Shown piece after piece: positions 49,058 through 58,018 of a DNA stretch of 64,000 bases. Below the pieces are notes generated by a model that worked only from the letters and a program-made list of their open reading frames with translations, did not search any database and was not told the origin of the DNA. The stretch is taken from contig CAXXGM010000008.1 in assembly GCA_963677325.2 (NCBI GenBank), positions 496,001 to 560,000 on the forward strand. Reading direction: 5' to 3'. This stretch comes from G963677325 sp963677325 (GTDB lineage Bacteria > Bacteroidota > Bacteroidia > Bacteroidales > Prolixibacteraceae). Position numbers and translations under genes: made by a program. The number at the start of each line of letters is the position of its first letter. The first letter of the stretch is position 1.

Positions 49058-50518
49058 ATGCAGAAACTAAGTCTTCAACAGAAATTGCTTCAAAAGCTTT
49101 CACCTCAGCAAATTCAGGTGATAAAGCTGTTGGAACTTCCTACGCTGCAACTTGAGCAAAGAATCAAAAAGGAGCTGGAAGAAAATCCTGTACTTGAAAT
49201 CGAAAATGACAACTTTGAATCCACTGATGAGGAATATTCCGGGGAAGATCTAAAATCAAACGAGGACAAGGATAATGAAGAATTTTCGGTAGCTGACTAT
49301 TTGAATGAGGAAGATTATCCTTCTTATCGTCACAATACGCAGAACACCTCGAAGGGTGAGAAGGTGAATGAAATACCTTTTTCTGATGGTACTTCCTTTC
49401 ACGAGTACTTGCAGGATCAGATTCGGATGGTGGCATTGAATCAATATGAAATGGCACTTGCCGAACACATCATCGGCAGCATTGATGAAGATGGTTATCT
49501 GCGCCGTGATCTTGAATCCATCGTAGATGACCTGGCATTTGCTCAGAATATAAAGACAAACGAAACGGATCTGATCCGGATTTTAAAAATCGTACAGGAT
49601 CTTGATCCCCCGGGTGTTGGGGCCAGGAATCTTCGCGAATGCCTTCGTCTTCAAATCTCACGGAAGGAAAATCAGAGTGAACTGGTCAAATTGGCCGGGC
49701 AGATTCTTCGCGATTCTTTTGAGGAATTTACCAGGAAGCATTTTGATAAAATTCAAAGGAAATTCGGGGTAGATGATGAAACCCTCAAAGACGCTGTTGA
49801 GGAGATCCTTAAACTAAATCCAAGGCCCGGAAGCTCCTACAGCAATAACATTAACAGAACCAGTCAAACCATTATACCTGACTTCATTCTCGACATCGTA
49901 GATGATGAATTTCAGCTCAGCCTGAACCAGAAAAACGTTCCTGAACTGAACATCAGTCCTTATTATTCAAACATGCTGAGGTCGTATCACGAAAATAAGA
50001 GTGGTTTGAATCGTGAAAATAAGGATGCGGTTCTGTTTGTCAAGCAGAAAATTGATTCGGCCAAGTGGTTTATTGATGCCATCAGACAGAGACAGACCAC
50101 GCTGATGATGGTCATGACCGAAATTCTGATGTATCAGAAAGCATTCTTTATGGAGGGTGATGAAACCAAAATCAGGCCAATGATCCTGAAGGACATTTCA
50201 GACCGTACAGGCCTTGATATCTCTACGATCTCAAGAGTTTCAAACAGTAAATACATTCAGACTCATTTTGGAATTTATCCGTTAAAATATTTCTTTTCCG
50301 AATCGATGCAAAAAGATACGGGAGAGGAGGTCTCCACGCGTGAAATCAAATCCATCCTGCAGGAGTGTATCAGCAGGGAAGATAAACGCAAACCCCTTAC
50401 AGACGATGATCTGACGCAGATTTTAAAGGAAAAATCATATGCCATTGCCCGTCGGACCGTTGCTAAGTACCGTGAGCAGTTAGAGATTCCTGTAGCCAGG
50501 ATGAGAAAGGAGCTTTAA
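49058..50518 (+). CDS. rpoN: RNA polymerase sigma-54 factor
   Basis: 486 residues. Region I is glutamine/leucine-rich (MQKLSLQQKLLQKLSPQQIQ), region II is acidic (about 45-90), the core-binding and DNA-binding region III follows with GARNLRECLRLQI and DISDRTGLDISTISRVSNSK, and the RpoN box is ARRTVAKYREQL near the C-terminus. It needs enhancer-binding ATPases for activity; none is encoded in this window. Confidence 0.95.
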   Translation: MQKLSLQQKLLQKLSPQQIQVIKLLELPTLQLEQRIKKELEENPVLEIENDNFESTDEEYSGEDLKSNEDKDNEEFSVADYLNEEDYPSYRHNTQNTSKGEKVNEIPFSDGTSFHEYLQDQIRMVALNQYEMALAEHIIGSIDEDGYLRRDLESIVDDLAFAQNIKTNETDLIRILKIVQDLDPPGVGARNLRECLRLQISRKENQSELVKLAGQILRDSFEEFTRKHFDKIQRKFGVDDETLKDAVEEILKLNPRPGSSYSNNINRTSQTIIPDFILDIVDDEFQLSLNQKNVPELNISPYYSNMLRSYHENKSGLNRENKDAVLFVKQKIDSAKWFIDAIRQRQTTLMMVMTEILMYQKAFFMEGDETKIRPMILKDISDRTGLDISTISRVSNSKYIQTHFGIYPLKYFFSESMQKDTGEEVSTREIKSILQECISREDKRKPLTDDDLTQILKEKSYAIARRTVAKYREQLEIPVARMRKEL

Positions 50519-50634
50519 TTTTTCTCAAAGTAACGGCCTTGTTTTCTCTAAAAATTCCCTCTCGATTTTCTTATTCAAAAATTAGGACAGACATTAATTC
50601 CGCTTACTCCGGGAAAGGTCGTCCCCGGTCTTTA

Positions 50635-50683
50635 TTCGTACATTATTCGTATATGATCGAATTAACTACGAATAATGTACGAA
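50635..50683. repeat. 17 bp perfect inverted repeat between convergent genes
   Basis: TTCGTACATTATTCGTA (50635-50651) and TACGAATAATGTACGAA (50667-50683), with outer AATAAA/TTTATT and CCGG/CCGG flanks. Located after rpoN and before the terminator at 50726. Confidence 0.7.
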
Positions 50684-50725
50684 GAAGATACGAATAAACT
50701 CCGGAGATGGTAGGGCGCAAAAAAA

Positions 50726-50748
50726 GAGAAGCAGTGGTTGCTTCTCTG
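50726..50748. terminator. Bidirectional terminator between rpoN and the response regulator
   Basis: AGAGAAGCA ... TGCTTCTCT stem with a short loop; an A-run lies on the left (AAAAAAA) and a T-run on the right (TTTTTT), so it can terminate transcripts from both convergent genes. Confidence 0.85.
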
Positions 50749-50776
50749 AATTTTTTATAAATTTTCAGGATTAAAA

Positions 50777-51478
50777 TCAGATTACAAATTTGTATCCAAT
50801 TCCTTTTAAGGTGCGGATGTTATCATTTCCGATTTTTTCTCTCAGTTTACGGATATGAACGTCAATGGTACGGTCGCCGACGATGACGTTGTTTCCCCAT
50901 ACAGCTTTGTAAATCTCATCCCGGGTAAATACTTTATCCGGTTTTGAAACAAGCAGTGAAAGAAGTTCGAATTCCTTGCGCGGGAGAGTCAGTTCTCTTC
51001 CCTCAATCTGAAGCACATATCTTTCTTTGTCGATCACCAGATTCCCGATTTTAATGATCTTTTCATCTTCAACTGTTTCGGCAGGAATTTCTCCGGTCCT
51101 TTTTAAAAGAGCCTTAACACGACTGATCAGAACTTTTGGACGAATGGGTTTGGTGATGTAATCATCGGCTCCTGCCTCAAAACCTGCGATCTGTGAATAG
51201 TCTTCACCTCTGGCGGTGAGAAAAGCAATGACCACATTTTTACCGCCGGGGAGTTTGCGGATTTCTTCACAGGCCGCCATCCCATCCATTTCGGGCATCA
51301 TTACGTCCAGGATGATCAGGTCGGGTTTTAATTTTCCCGTCATCTGTATGGCTTCCGCGCCATTTCGAGCAGAGAAGACCTTGAAACCTTCCCGTTGAAG
51401 GTTGTAACTTACGAATTCAAGAATATCTTCCTCATCATCAACCAGGAGGATACGTGGTGCATTATCTTTATCTACCAT
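50777..51478 (-). CDS. OmpR/PhoB-family response regulator
   Basis: 233 residues. Receiver domain (about 8-125): DDEEDILEF acidic pocket, phosphoacceptor D in LIILDVMMPEMDGM, and the T/K switch residues in FLTARGEDY and DDYITKPI. C-terminal winged-helix DNA-binding domain (about 140-230): LPRKEFELLSLLVSKPDKVF ... VGDRTIDVHIRKLREKIG. Downstream of the histidine kinase on the same strand, and near a phosphate transporter, so a PhoB role is likely. Confidence 0.93.
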   Translation of the reverse strand: MVDKDNAPRILLVDDEEDILEFVSYNLQREGFKVFSARNGAEAIQMTGKLKPDLIILDVMMPEMDGMAACEEIRKLPGGKNVVIAFLTARGEDYSQIAGFEAGADDYITKPIRPKVLISRVKALLKRTGEIPAETVEDEKIIKIGNLVIDKERYVLQIEGRELTLPRKEFELLSLLVSKPDKVFTRDEIYKAVWGNNVIVGDRTIDVHIRKLREKIGNDNIRTLKGIGYKFVI

Positions 51479-51589
51479 TGGTAATTATTTTACTTAATTT
51501 GGTTTTAAGGCACTAAATATAACAATAATTCTGAATTATCGTCCTGAATGGTGGAATATTTTCCTTTCAGTCTGATATGAATTAAATAA

Positions 51590-52672
51590 TTAATTTTCAA
51601 TTGGCTCAGGTTCATTTTTTTTGCTGTACTTTTCAAGCATGAATGTAAAGGTAGTCCCTTTATTTATCTGGCTCTTGACATTGATGGTCTGTTTGTGGGC
51701 CTCTATGATGTGCTTAACAATGGAGAGTCCTAACCCGGTCCCTCCCTGCATCCTTGAGCGGCTTTTGTCGACACGGTAAAAACGTTCAAAGATACGATGT
51801 AAATCTTTTTTATCAATACCAATTCCATCATCACTGACCTCGACCATGAGCATTTCATTCATGTCATAAAATATAACATTGATGTTGCCTCCCTTTTTAC
51901 CGTACTTGATGGCATTACCGATCAGGTTGGTAAAAACCTCAAATATTCTTCTTTTATCTGCATTGACCTCGACCGGTTTGGCTGCTTTGACCGTCAGATT
52001 CATCGTAATCCGCCGTTCGTTGGCAGCCCGCATTTCCAGATCAAATACCTCTTCCACAAGTTTGATCAGGTTTACACTTTCAATTTTTAGCTTCACTTCG
52101 CCGGATTCGAGCTTGGTGATGGATTCGAGATCTTCCACAATGCTGATCATCCGGTCGATACTCTTTTCGGTCCGCTCCAGATAAAGCCTGTTGATTTTGG
52201 GATCTTCCAATCCGCCGTCAAGAAGAGTCAGGACATATCCCTGTATGTTGAAAATAGGAGTTTTTAACTCATGGGAGACATTGCCTATGAAATCCTTCCT
52301 GTATTTTTCAATGTCACGCAGCCTGTCGATTTCGGCCATCTTATCATTGGCCCACATTTTTACATCCAGATCGACTTCTGTTATGATATCCTTCCGGTCT
52401 TCAATGTTTTCTTTGATCCTTTTGCCATCGAAAGGTACGTCACCGATGGTCTTGTAAATCGGGGCGATTTTTTCGGAAATCAGTATTTTTAATACGTACT
52501 GTGTAGTGAAGTAAGCCACGGCAAAATTGAACGGGATAAAGACGAGCATCCAGATATCCCAGCCTAAAATATGCGATAAGGCCAGCAATACCATCGAAAA
52601 AAAAGTGACAATTATCGATGAAATAGTCGAAAGACTGGCAGGTGTTATTGTTTTTACCGGTGTAATTCTCAT
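51590..52672 (-). CDS. Sensor histidine kinase, PhoR-like
   Basis: 360 residues from ATG at the complement of 52670-52672 (MRITPVKTITPAS); the frame extends to a TTG six codons upstream. Two TM helices (about 12-60) with almost no periplasmic loop, a short cytoplasmic linker, the H-box FIGNVSHELKTPIFNIQGY, and the HATPase domain with NLIGNAIKYGKKG (N box), DDGIGIDKKDL (G1), FERFYRVDKSRSR (F) and GGTGLGLSIVKHI (G2). The missing sensor loop fits PhoR-type kinases that read out a transporter rather than a ligand. It lies upstream of the response regulator and is divergent from a PiT transporter. Confidence 0.92.
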   Translation of the reverse strand: MRITPVKTITPASLSTISSIIVTFFSMVLLALSHILGWDIWMLVFIPFNFAVAYFTTQYVLKILISEKIAPIYKTIGDVPFDGKRIKENIEDRKDIITEVDLDVKMWANDKMAEIDRLRDIEKYRKDFIGNVSHELKTPIFNIQGYVLTLLDGGLEDPKINRLYLERTEKSIDRMISIVEDLESITKLESGEVKLKIESVNLIKLVEEVFDLEMRAANERRITMNLTVKAAKPVEVNADKRRIFEVFTNLIGNAIKYGKKGGNINVIFYDMNEMLMVEVSDDGIGIDKKDLHRIFERFYRVDKSRSRMQGGTGLGLSIVKHIIEAHKQTINVKSQINKGTTFTFMLEKYSKKNEPEPIEN

Positions 52673-52783
52673 ATTTTCAAAGTAAAACAACTCATTTAAA
52701 ATTTGATGTATTTTTTACACAAAATTAACTTTTACTAACATTTATTTAATATTTTTGAAGTAATCCTACAAAGGAATCAGGAA

Positions 52784-52791
52784 TAACTTTG
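52784..52791 (+). promoter_or_regulatory. -7 box upstream of the phosphate transporter (TAACTTTG)
   Basis: A full TAnnTTTG match, 26 bp before the ATG at 52818. Confidence 0.5.
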
Positions 52792-52817
52792 TAACGATTA
52801 TCAGAGGTTGAAAATAC

Positions 52818-55049
52818 ATGGAAAAAATATATTTATCGCTTATTGTTTTAATATTTATTCTAACAGTTTCTGATCTGATAGTCAACTTTAGTGCGGAAGC
52901 ATTAAAATCTTTGAGTTCTGTTTTTTCTTCTAAATTATTTCCGGTATGGCTGGTCTTTGGGATTGCAGGAGCCGGTATATTTTCCGGAGTTATCTTGTCT
53001 GACGGGATGCTGGACCTGGCCCGAAGGGGAATATTTAAAGCCGAGCAATTTTACTTTTCCGAAATCATCATCATTTTTTTATCTGTTGTCCTTACTGAGA
53101 TCCTGCTGATCAATGTCTTCCGATCGTTTGGATTGCCTTCTTCCAGCACAATATCGGTTATTTTTGCTCTTCTGGGGGGGGCGGTGATGGCCTCAATTCT
53201 GAAAAGCGGCGGAGAAAGAATTGTACCTTCCGAATTTTTTCAATACCTCCATAATGATAAAATTCTGGCAATCCTGTCCGGTTTCCTTTTATCGCTTGCC
53301 TTTGCGTTCATTTCAGGCTTTCTTGTACAATGGCTGATCCGTATTGTGTTTACTTTCCGGTGCAAGGAAAAAATGCGCTATTACGGTGGATTATTTGGAG
53401 GAATTGTTTTCACATTGCTTGTAATTATTGCCTTATCCTCCATCAAAAATTCCTATATCTTGCCTTCCGGATGGAGTGAACAGATAGCCAGGAATAAAAA
53501 CCTGATTCTTTTAAGCACTTTTTTAATCGTATCTGTAGTTTTTCAGCTGCTTTTACTGTTAAGCAAATTCAATGTCTTCAATATAACCTTGCTGATTGGA
53601 ACTTTTGCCGTGGCTTTTGCTTTTGCCGGGAATGATCTTGCAAATTTTATCGGCGTCCCGCTGGCCTCTTTTGATTTATTCAATGGATGGCTGCATCTGG
53701 GAAAACCGGACCCTTATTCCTTTACCACCGATATTTTAAATCAGCGAACCAGCAACGAAATTCCTCTGCTCCTGCTTTTTGGCACAGCCATCTTTTTGGG
53801 AATAATGTATTTTCGCAAAGTACATACCTATCATTTTATTAAGGAAGAATCACCACGGAACACAGAAACAGGAGAAAAACGTAATTCTTATACAGTGTCG
53901 AGATCCATTGTCAGAGGGAGCATTATCACCGCAAACAGAGTGGGGAAATACATCAGACCGGGAATAAAGAGATGGTTCAATAACCGGTTTATCCAGGACA
54001 CAGGCGGAGGATATGGGAATAATAAATTTGATAAATTAAGAGTCACGAATATTCTGATCATTTCGGCCGTATTGATCTCTTCCGGTACGATGGTTAAAAT
54101 CCCCTTATCGACGGCCTATATTACTTTCATGGTTACTTTGGGAACTGCTCTTGGCGACAGAGCCTGGGACAGAGAAACGGCAGTAACCAGTATTTCCGGT
54201 ATATTTTCTATGATGGGGAGTTGGTTTTTTAATTCATTTTTTGCCTTCCTCCTTGCCGCCATAATTACCTTACTGATCTTATCTTCGGGTAATATTGCCG
54301 GGATCATTCTCGGGGTTTTAGCGCTTATCCCGGTCATAAAGATTATTATAAAATATCAGAAGAGGGAAGTCATTATACAGGAAGTGGAGGAATTCCCCGA
54401 ATCAACAGTAAAGGCGGAAAGTGTACTGATAAAGACCAATCAGGATACTTCCAATGCAATTATTATGGTTTCGAAAGCCTATTTTCTGGGTTTAAATGGA
54501 TTTCACCTGGAAGATCGGCAACAACTTGGAGAAATTGATGCTGAAATTGAAGAATTTAATCAGCGCATGCGCAAACTGAAAGCCAATATTTTCAAGATCA
54601 TCCAAAAACTTCAACAGGATTCTATTGAAACGGGACACTATTACGTACAGATTATTGATTACCTGCGCGAGATGGCCCACTCGATAAAATTCGTGGTCAG
54701 GCCTCTTTTTGAACATCTTGAGAATGGGCACAGACCTTTTTCTGAAGAACAAAATGAGGAATTAATGCAGTTTAGTTCACAAATTAATGATTTCTTAAAC
54801 TACTCTCTTTATATTATTAAGGAATCCAAGTTTGACCAGATTGAAGAACTGATTGCCAAACGTCAGGATATCAATGAACTGATGCGTGATCTGGAGAGGA
54901 AGCAAATCAGACGGATCAAAAGAAAAGAAACAAACAGCCGTAATTCGGTCTTGTTTTTTACTTTGATGTCTGAATCAAAGAACCTGCTTCTGCAAACGGT
55001 TAATCTACTGAAAGCCACAAGAGATTTCGTTTCTTACACCAAATCCTGA
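52818..55049 (+). CDS. PiT-family inorganic phosphate transporter with C-terminal PhoU-like domain
   Basis: 743 residues. Residues 1-~510 are a PiT permease with ~12 TM segments; the duplicated family motifs are diverged, the clearest being AFAGNDLANFIGVPLASFDL in mid-chain and GLPSSSTISVIFALLGG in the first half. Residues ~530-743 are soluble helices (ITLEECKK-like charged bundle, e.g. LGLNGFHLEDRQQLGEIDAE and YVQIIDYLREMAHSIKFVVR) resembling PhoU. Two domains in one chain would couple phosphate flux to a PhoU-type sensor. The PhoR/PhoB-like pair is encoded divergently 145 bp away. Confidence 0.85.
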   Translation: MEKIYLSLIVLIFILTVSDLIVNFSAEALKSLSSVFSSKLFPVWLVFGIAGAGIFSGVILSDGMLDLARRGIFKAEQFYFSEIIIIFLSVVLTEILLINVFRSFGLPSSSTISVIFALLGGAVMASILKSGGERIVPSEFFQYLHNDKILAILSGFLLSLAFAFISGFLVQWLIRIVFTFRCKEKMRYYGGLFGGIVFTLLVIIALSSIKNSYILPSGWSEQIARNKNLILLSTFLIVSVVFQLLLLLSKFNVFNITLLIGTFAVAFAFAGNDLANFIGVPLASFDLFNGWLHLGKPDPYSFTTDILNQRTSNEIPLLLLFGTAIFLGIMYFRKVHTYHFIKEESPRNTETGEKRNSYTVSRSIVRGSIITANRVGKYIRPGIKRWFNNRFIQDTGGGYGNNKFDKLRVTNILIISAVLISSGTMVKIPLSTAYITFMVTLGTALGDRAWDRETAVTSISGIFSMMGSWFFNSFFAFLLAAIITLLILSSGNIAGIILGVLALIPVIKIIIKYQKREVIIQEVEEFPESTVKAESVLIKTNQDTSNAIIMVSKAYFLGLNGFHLEDRQQLGEIDAEIEEFNQRMRKLKANIFKIIQKLQQDSIETGHYYVQIIDYLREMAHSIKFVVRPLFEHLENGHRPFSEEQNEELMQFSSQINDFLNYSLYIIKESKFDQIEELIAKRQDINELMRDLERKQIRRIKRKETNSRNSVLFFTLMSESKNLLLQTVNLLKATRDFVSYTKS

Positions 55050-55127
55050 TTTCCCTCCGGTCTGCTAATCATTTCTCGTCTCTCCTACTATATCTTTCAT
55101 CTCTAAATAGAATTCGTAATTAATTCC

Positions 55128-55135
55128 TAACTTTG
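55128..55135 (+). promoter_or_regulatory. -7 box upstream of the tandem TPP riboswitches (TAACTTTG)
   Basis: A full TAnnTTTG match ending 15 bp before the first aptamer. It implies one transcript of ~360 nt leader that includes both aptamers before the receptor gene. Confidence 0.55.
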
Positions 55136-55149
55136 AACCGAAATTCAAA

Positions 55150-55225
55150 GAGGGGTGCCTTTAATATTACAGGCTGAGATCAAACCCATCGAACCTGTTC
55201 GGATAATGCCGAAAAGGGAAAATGA
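55150..55225 (+). ncRNA. TPP riboswitch aptamer 1 (THI element)
   Basis: Conserved core in order: GGGGTGCC, GGCTGAGA, AACCCATCGAACCTG, GGATAATGCCG, then AAAAGGGA. All elements of the thi-box are present. It binds thiamin pyrophosphate and represses downstream expression. It is one of two copies; no gene start intervenes before the second copy at 55377. Confidence 0.9.
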
Positions 55226-55376
55226 AGAATTCTGTTTCATTTATTAATGCTCCTCTTTAGTTGTGGAAAGGTCTTGATGGCAATCAATCTTAGTCATTAA
55301 GGTCAGATATGGTCATTGGTCATTCGGATCGATAGTCGTCAATTCATGAGGGATGACGCCGAGTGCATAATTTATA

Positions 55377-55450
55377 CAATGGGGTGCCTGAAAGGGCTGA
55401 GATCATACCCATCGAACCTGATACGGGCAATGCCGGCGAAGGGATGGTTA
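55377..55450 (+). ncRNA. TPP riboswitch aptamer 2 (THI element)
   Basis: Core: GGGGTGCCTGAAAGGGCTGAGA, ACCCATCGAACCTGAT, ACGGGCAATGCCGGCGAAGGGA. It lies 48 bp before the TonB-dependent receptor start. The downstream CAGGAATTTCCTG hairpin and TTTTTT stretch (about 55451-55480) could be the expression platform (terminator). Confidence 0.93.
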
Positions 55451-55497
55451 ACAGGAATTTCCTGCCTCGTTGAGTTTTTTATTAATTATATTAAAAA

Positions 55498-57936
55498 ATG
55501 AAAACAGGAAGTTTGATTTTATTTTTGCTCTTGCAAACGGTTGTTTTTGCACAGCACCACCTGACGGGGACAGTCAGGGATGAAAACGGGGGGCCTTTGT
55601 CCAATGCCAATGTTGTAATGGATAATACCTTCATGGTGACATCCACCAATTCTGAAGGAAAATTCGTTTTTAAAAATTTAAAGGATGAGAACTATCTTAT
55701 TAAGGTCTCTTATCTGGGATATGAAACTTTCCAAAAACAGATCAATGTCAAGGATTCTGAAATTCTGGATATACATTTAAAAAGATCTCCCGTCCTGGTT
55801 GAAGAAGTTCTGATTTCGGCTTCCAGGGCAAGTTCTAATTCACCTGTTGCGCATACTACCATTGGGAAAGAAACGGTCCGGAATGAAAATCTCGGACAGG
55901 ATATTCCTTACCTGCTCAATATGACTCCCTCTTTTGTGGCCACCTCAGATGCAGGCACGGGGATAGGATATACAAATTTCAGGATTCGTGGAACAGATCT
56001 GAACCGGATAAACGTCACCATGAACGGAATTCCGGTTTCTGATGCAGAATCCCATAGTACATATTTTGTGGATATTCCTGATGTTGTCTCCTCAGTTGAG
56101 AACATCCAGGTACAAAGAGGAGTCGGAAATTCGACCAACGGGGCAGGGGCCTTTGGCGCAAGTATCGACATACAAACCAGTAAGCTTGATTCTCAGGCTA
56201 TTGCCAATTACAGCGGAACTTATGGTTCATTCAATACTTTTAGAAATAACGTGTCGGTTGGAACCGGATTAAACGGGAAGTTTGCTTTTAATGCCTCTCT
56301 GTCTAAAATAACTTCAGACGGATTTATCGACAGGGGCGCCTCGGATCTTAAATCCGTGTTTTTATCAGGAGGTTATTTTACAGCGAATACCATTTTAAAA
56401 GCAATTGTATTTTCTGGTATAGAACAGACTTATCAGGCATGGAATGGAGTTACTTCGGTTCGCCTCAATAATGATCTGGCAGGAATGCAGGAATATGAGG
56501 ATAATTATTTGTATTCACACGACCAGACCGTGAACATGATTAACTCCAACAGCAGAACCTATAATCTCTATACCTATAAAAACCAGGTTGATCATTATCA
56601 GCAGGATTATTATCAGCTACATTTTTCCCATAAATTCAATCCTGACTTTAACCTGAATATTTCAGGATTTTACACCTATGGCCGTGGCTATTATGAACAG
56701 TATGAAGATGATCAGGATTATCAGGATTATAATCTGAGTGCACCCGTTGTAAATGGTGCACCCGTAGAATCTACTGATTTGATCCGGCGAAAATGGCTGG
56801 ACAACAACTTTTACGGATTAATTTTTTCGTCTACTTATAAAAATAACAAATCGGACCTGACTATCGGGGGAGGAGGAAATATTTATGACGGACGGCATTT
56901 TGGTCGGGTGATATGGGCTGAAAACGGTGGCTTTCCTGATAATGATTACCAATGGTATCACGGCACGGGGATTAAAAAGGACTGTAATTTATACACGAGA
57001 TATAATTACAGGTTGACTAGCAAATTGAATGCGTCTGTTGATTTACAATACCGGCACATTAATTACGAAATAGGTGGGATTGACGATGATTTAAGAAATC
57101 TGACACAATCACACAGCTTTGATTTCTTCAATCCCAAGGCTGGCTTTTTTTATGCGATTAATGGCCAAAACAGCATGTATGTAAATTATGGAAGAGCCAA
57201 CAGGGAGCCTAACAGGGATAATTTCGTGGATGCTGATCCTGCAGGCAAACAACCAACGTTTGAAACTCTGAATGATTTTGAGGGAGGCTATCAATTTAAA
57301 TCAGCTCATCTTTTATTCGGGACCAATTTATATTATATGCATTATAAGAATCAATTGATATTAACCGGTCAGATTAATGATGTAGGATCCGCGATCATGA
57401 CAAATGCGGCGGATAGTTACCGTGCCGGAGTTGAATTGATGGCAGGTTTGAAGTTTTTGAAGATTTTCAACTGGGATATCAATGCAACTTTCAGTAGAAA
57501 TAGAATTATGGATTTTACAGAATACGTGGAAAATTGGGATTCAGGAGATCTTCGCGTGAATGCGCTTGGGAATACGGACATCGCTTTTTCTCCCGATATC
57601 ATTGCAAACAGTAAATTCACCTGTAAGCTTTCTGAAAATCTTGATATGAGTTTTCTTTCTTCCTATGTCTCTTCTCAGTTTATCGATAATACATCCAATT
57701 CTGATCGCAAACTTGATGCTTATTTTGTGAACAATGTTAAACTTGATTATCTGGTAAAGCAAAAACTCTTTAAGGAACTTAAACTGCATTGCCTGATTAA
57801 CAATATTTTTGATGAAAAATATGAAAATAATGCCTGGGTTTATTCATATATATATAATCAGCAGCGGTATAAAATGGATGGATATTTCCCTCAGGCAGGG
57901 ACGAATTTCCTTTTCAGCATTAATATAGGATTCTAA
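55498..57936 (+). CDS. TonB-dependent receptor, probable thiamin/thiamin-phosphate uptake
   Basis: 812 residues. Signal peptide (about 1-18, ending VVFAQ), CarboxypepD_reg-like domain (about 19-105, LTGTVRDENGGPLSNANVVM), plug domain (about 115-225, RIRGTDLNRINVTMNGIPVS and SVENIQVQRGVGNSTNGAGA), then a 22-strand-type barrel ending in phenylalanine (LFSINIGF). Control by TPP riboswitches predicts a thiamin-related ligand (the OMR1 type proposed for Bacteroidetes). No SusD partner and no thiamin biosynthesis gene are adjacent. Confidence 0.92.
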   Translation: MKTGSLILFLLLQTVVFAQHHLTGTVRDENGGPLSNANVVMDNTFMVTSTNSEGKFVFKNLKDENYLIKVSYLGYETFQKQINVKDSEILDIHLKRSPVLVEEVLISASRASSNSPVAHTTIGKETVRNENLGQDIPYLLNMTPSFVATSDAGTGIGYTNFRIRGTDLNRINVTMNGIPVSDAESHSTYFVDIPDVVSSVENIQVQRGVGNSTNGAGAFGASIDIQTSKLDSQAIANYSGTYGSFNTFRNNVSVGTGLNGKFAFNASLSKITSDGFIDRGASDLKSVFLSGGYFTANTILKAIVFSGIEQTYQAWNGVTSVRLNNDLAGMQEYEDNYLYSHDQTVNMINSNSRTYNLYTYKNQVDHYQQDYYQLHFSHKFNPDFNLNISGFYTYGRGYYEQYEDDQDYQDYNLSAPVVNGAPVESTDLIRRKWLDNNFYGLIFSSTYKNNKSDLTIGGGGNIYDGRHFGRVIWAENGGFPDNDYQWYHGTGIKKDCNLYTRYNYRLTSKLNASVDLQYRHINYEIGGIDDDLRNLTQSHSFDFFNPKAGFFYAINGQNSMYVNYGRANREPNRDNFVDADPAGKQPTFETLNDFEGGYQFKSAHLLFGTNLYYMHYKNQLILTGQINDVGSAIMTNAADSYRAGVELMAGLKFLKIFNWDINATFSRNRIMDFTEYVENWDSGDLRVNALGNTDIAFSPDIIANSKFTCKLSENLDMSFLSSYVSSQFIDNTSNSDRKLDAYFVNNVKLDYLVKQKLFKELKLHCLINNIFDEKYENNAWVYSYIYNQQRYKMDGYFPQAGTNFLFSINIGF

Positions 57937-57943
57937 TCTCTTA

Positions 57944-58016
57944 AGGTTTCAGGTTTCAAAGTTTCAAGGGCTCGCGACCTTTGAAACTTTGAAACACTGA
58001 AACATTGAATCTTCTT
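57944..58016. repeat. TTTGAAAC inverted repeat, terminator-like
   Basis: GGTTTCAAAGTTTCAAGG ... CCTTTGAAACTTTGAAAC with a loop GCTCGCGA, followed by ACTGAAACATTGAATCTTC and a T-run. It can fold into a ~16 bp hairpin between the convergent receptor and hypothetical genes. The same TTTGAAACTTTGAAAC and GAAACATTGAA units occur in the 23S-5S spacer at ~12800-12896. Confidence 0.65.
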
Positions 58017-58018
58017 TT

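Noticed and set aside
55316..55501. Small ORF overlapping the second TPP aptamer
   Set aside because: It runs through the conserved riboswitch core and into the receptor start; the RNA signal explains the sequence.
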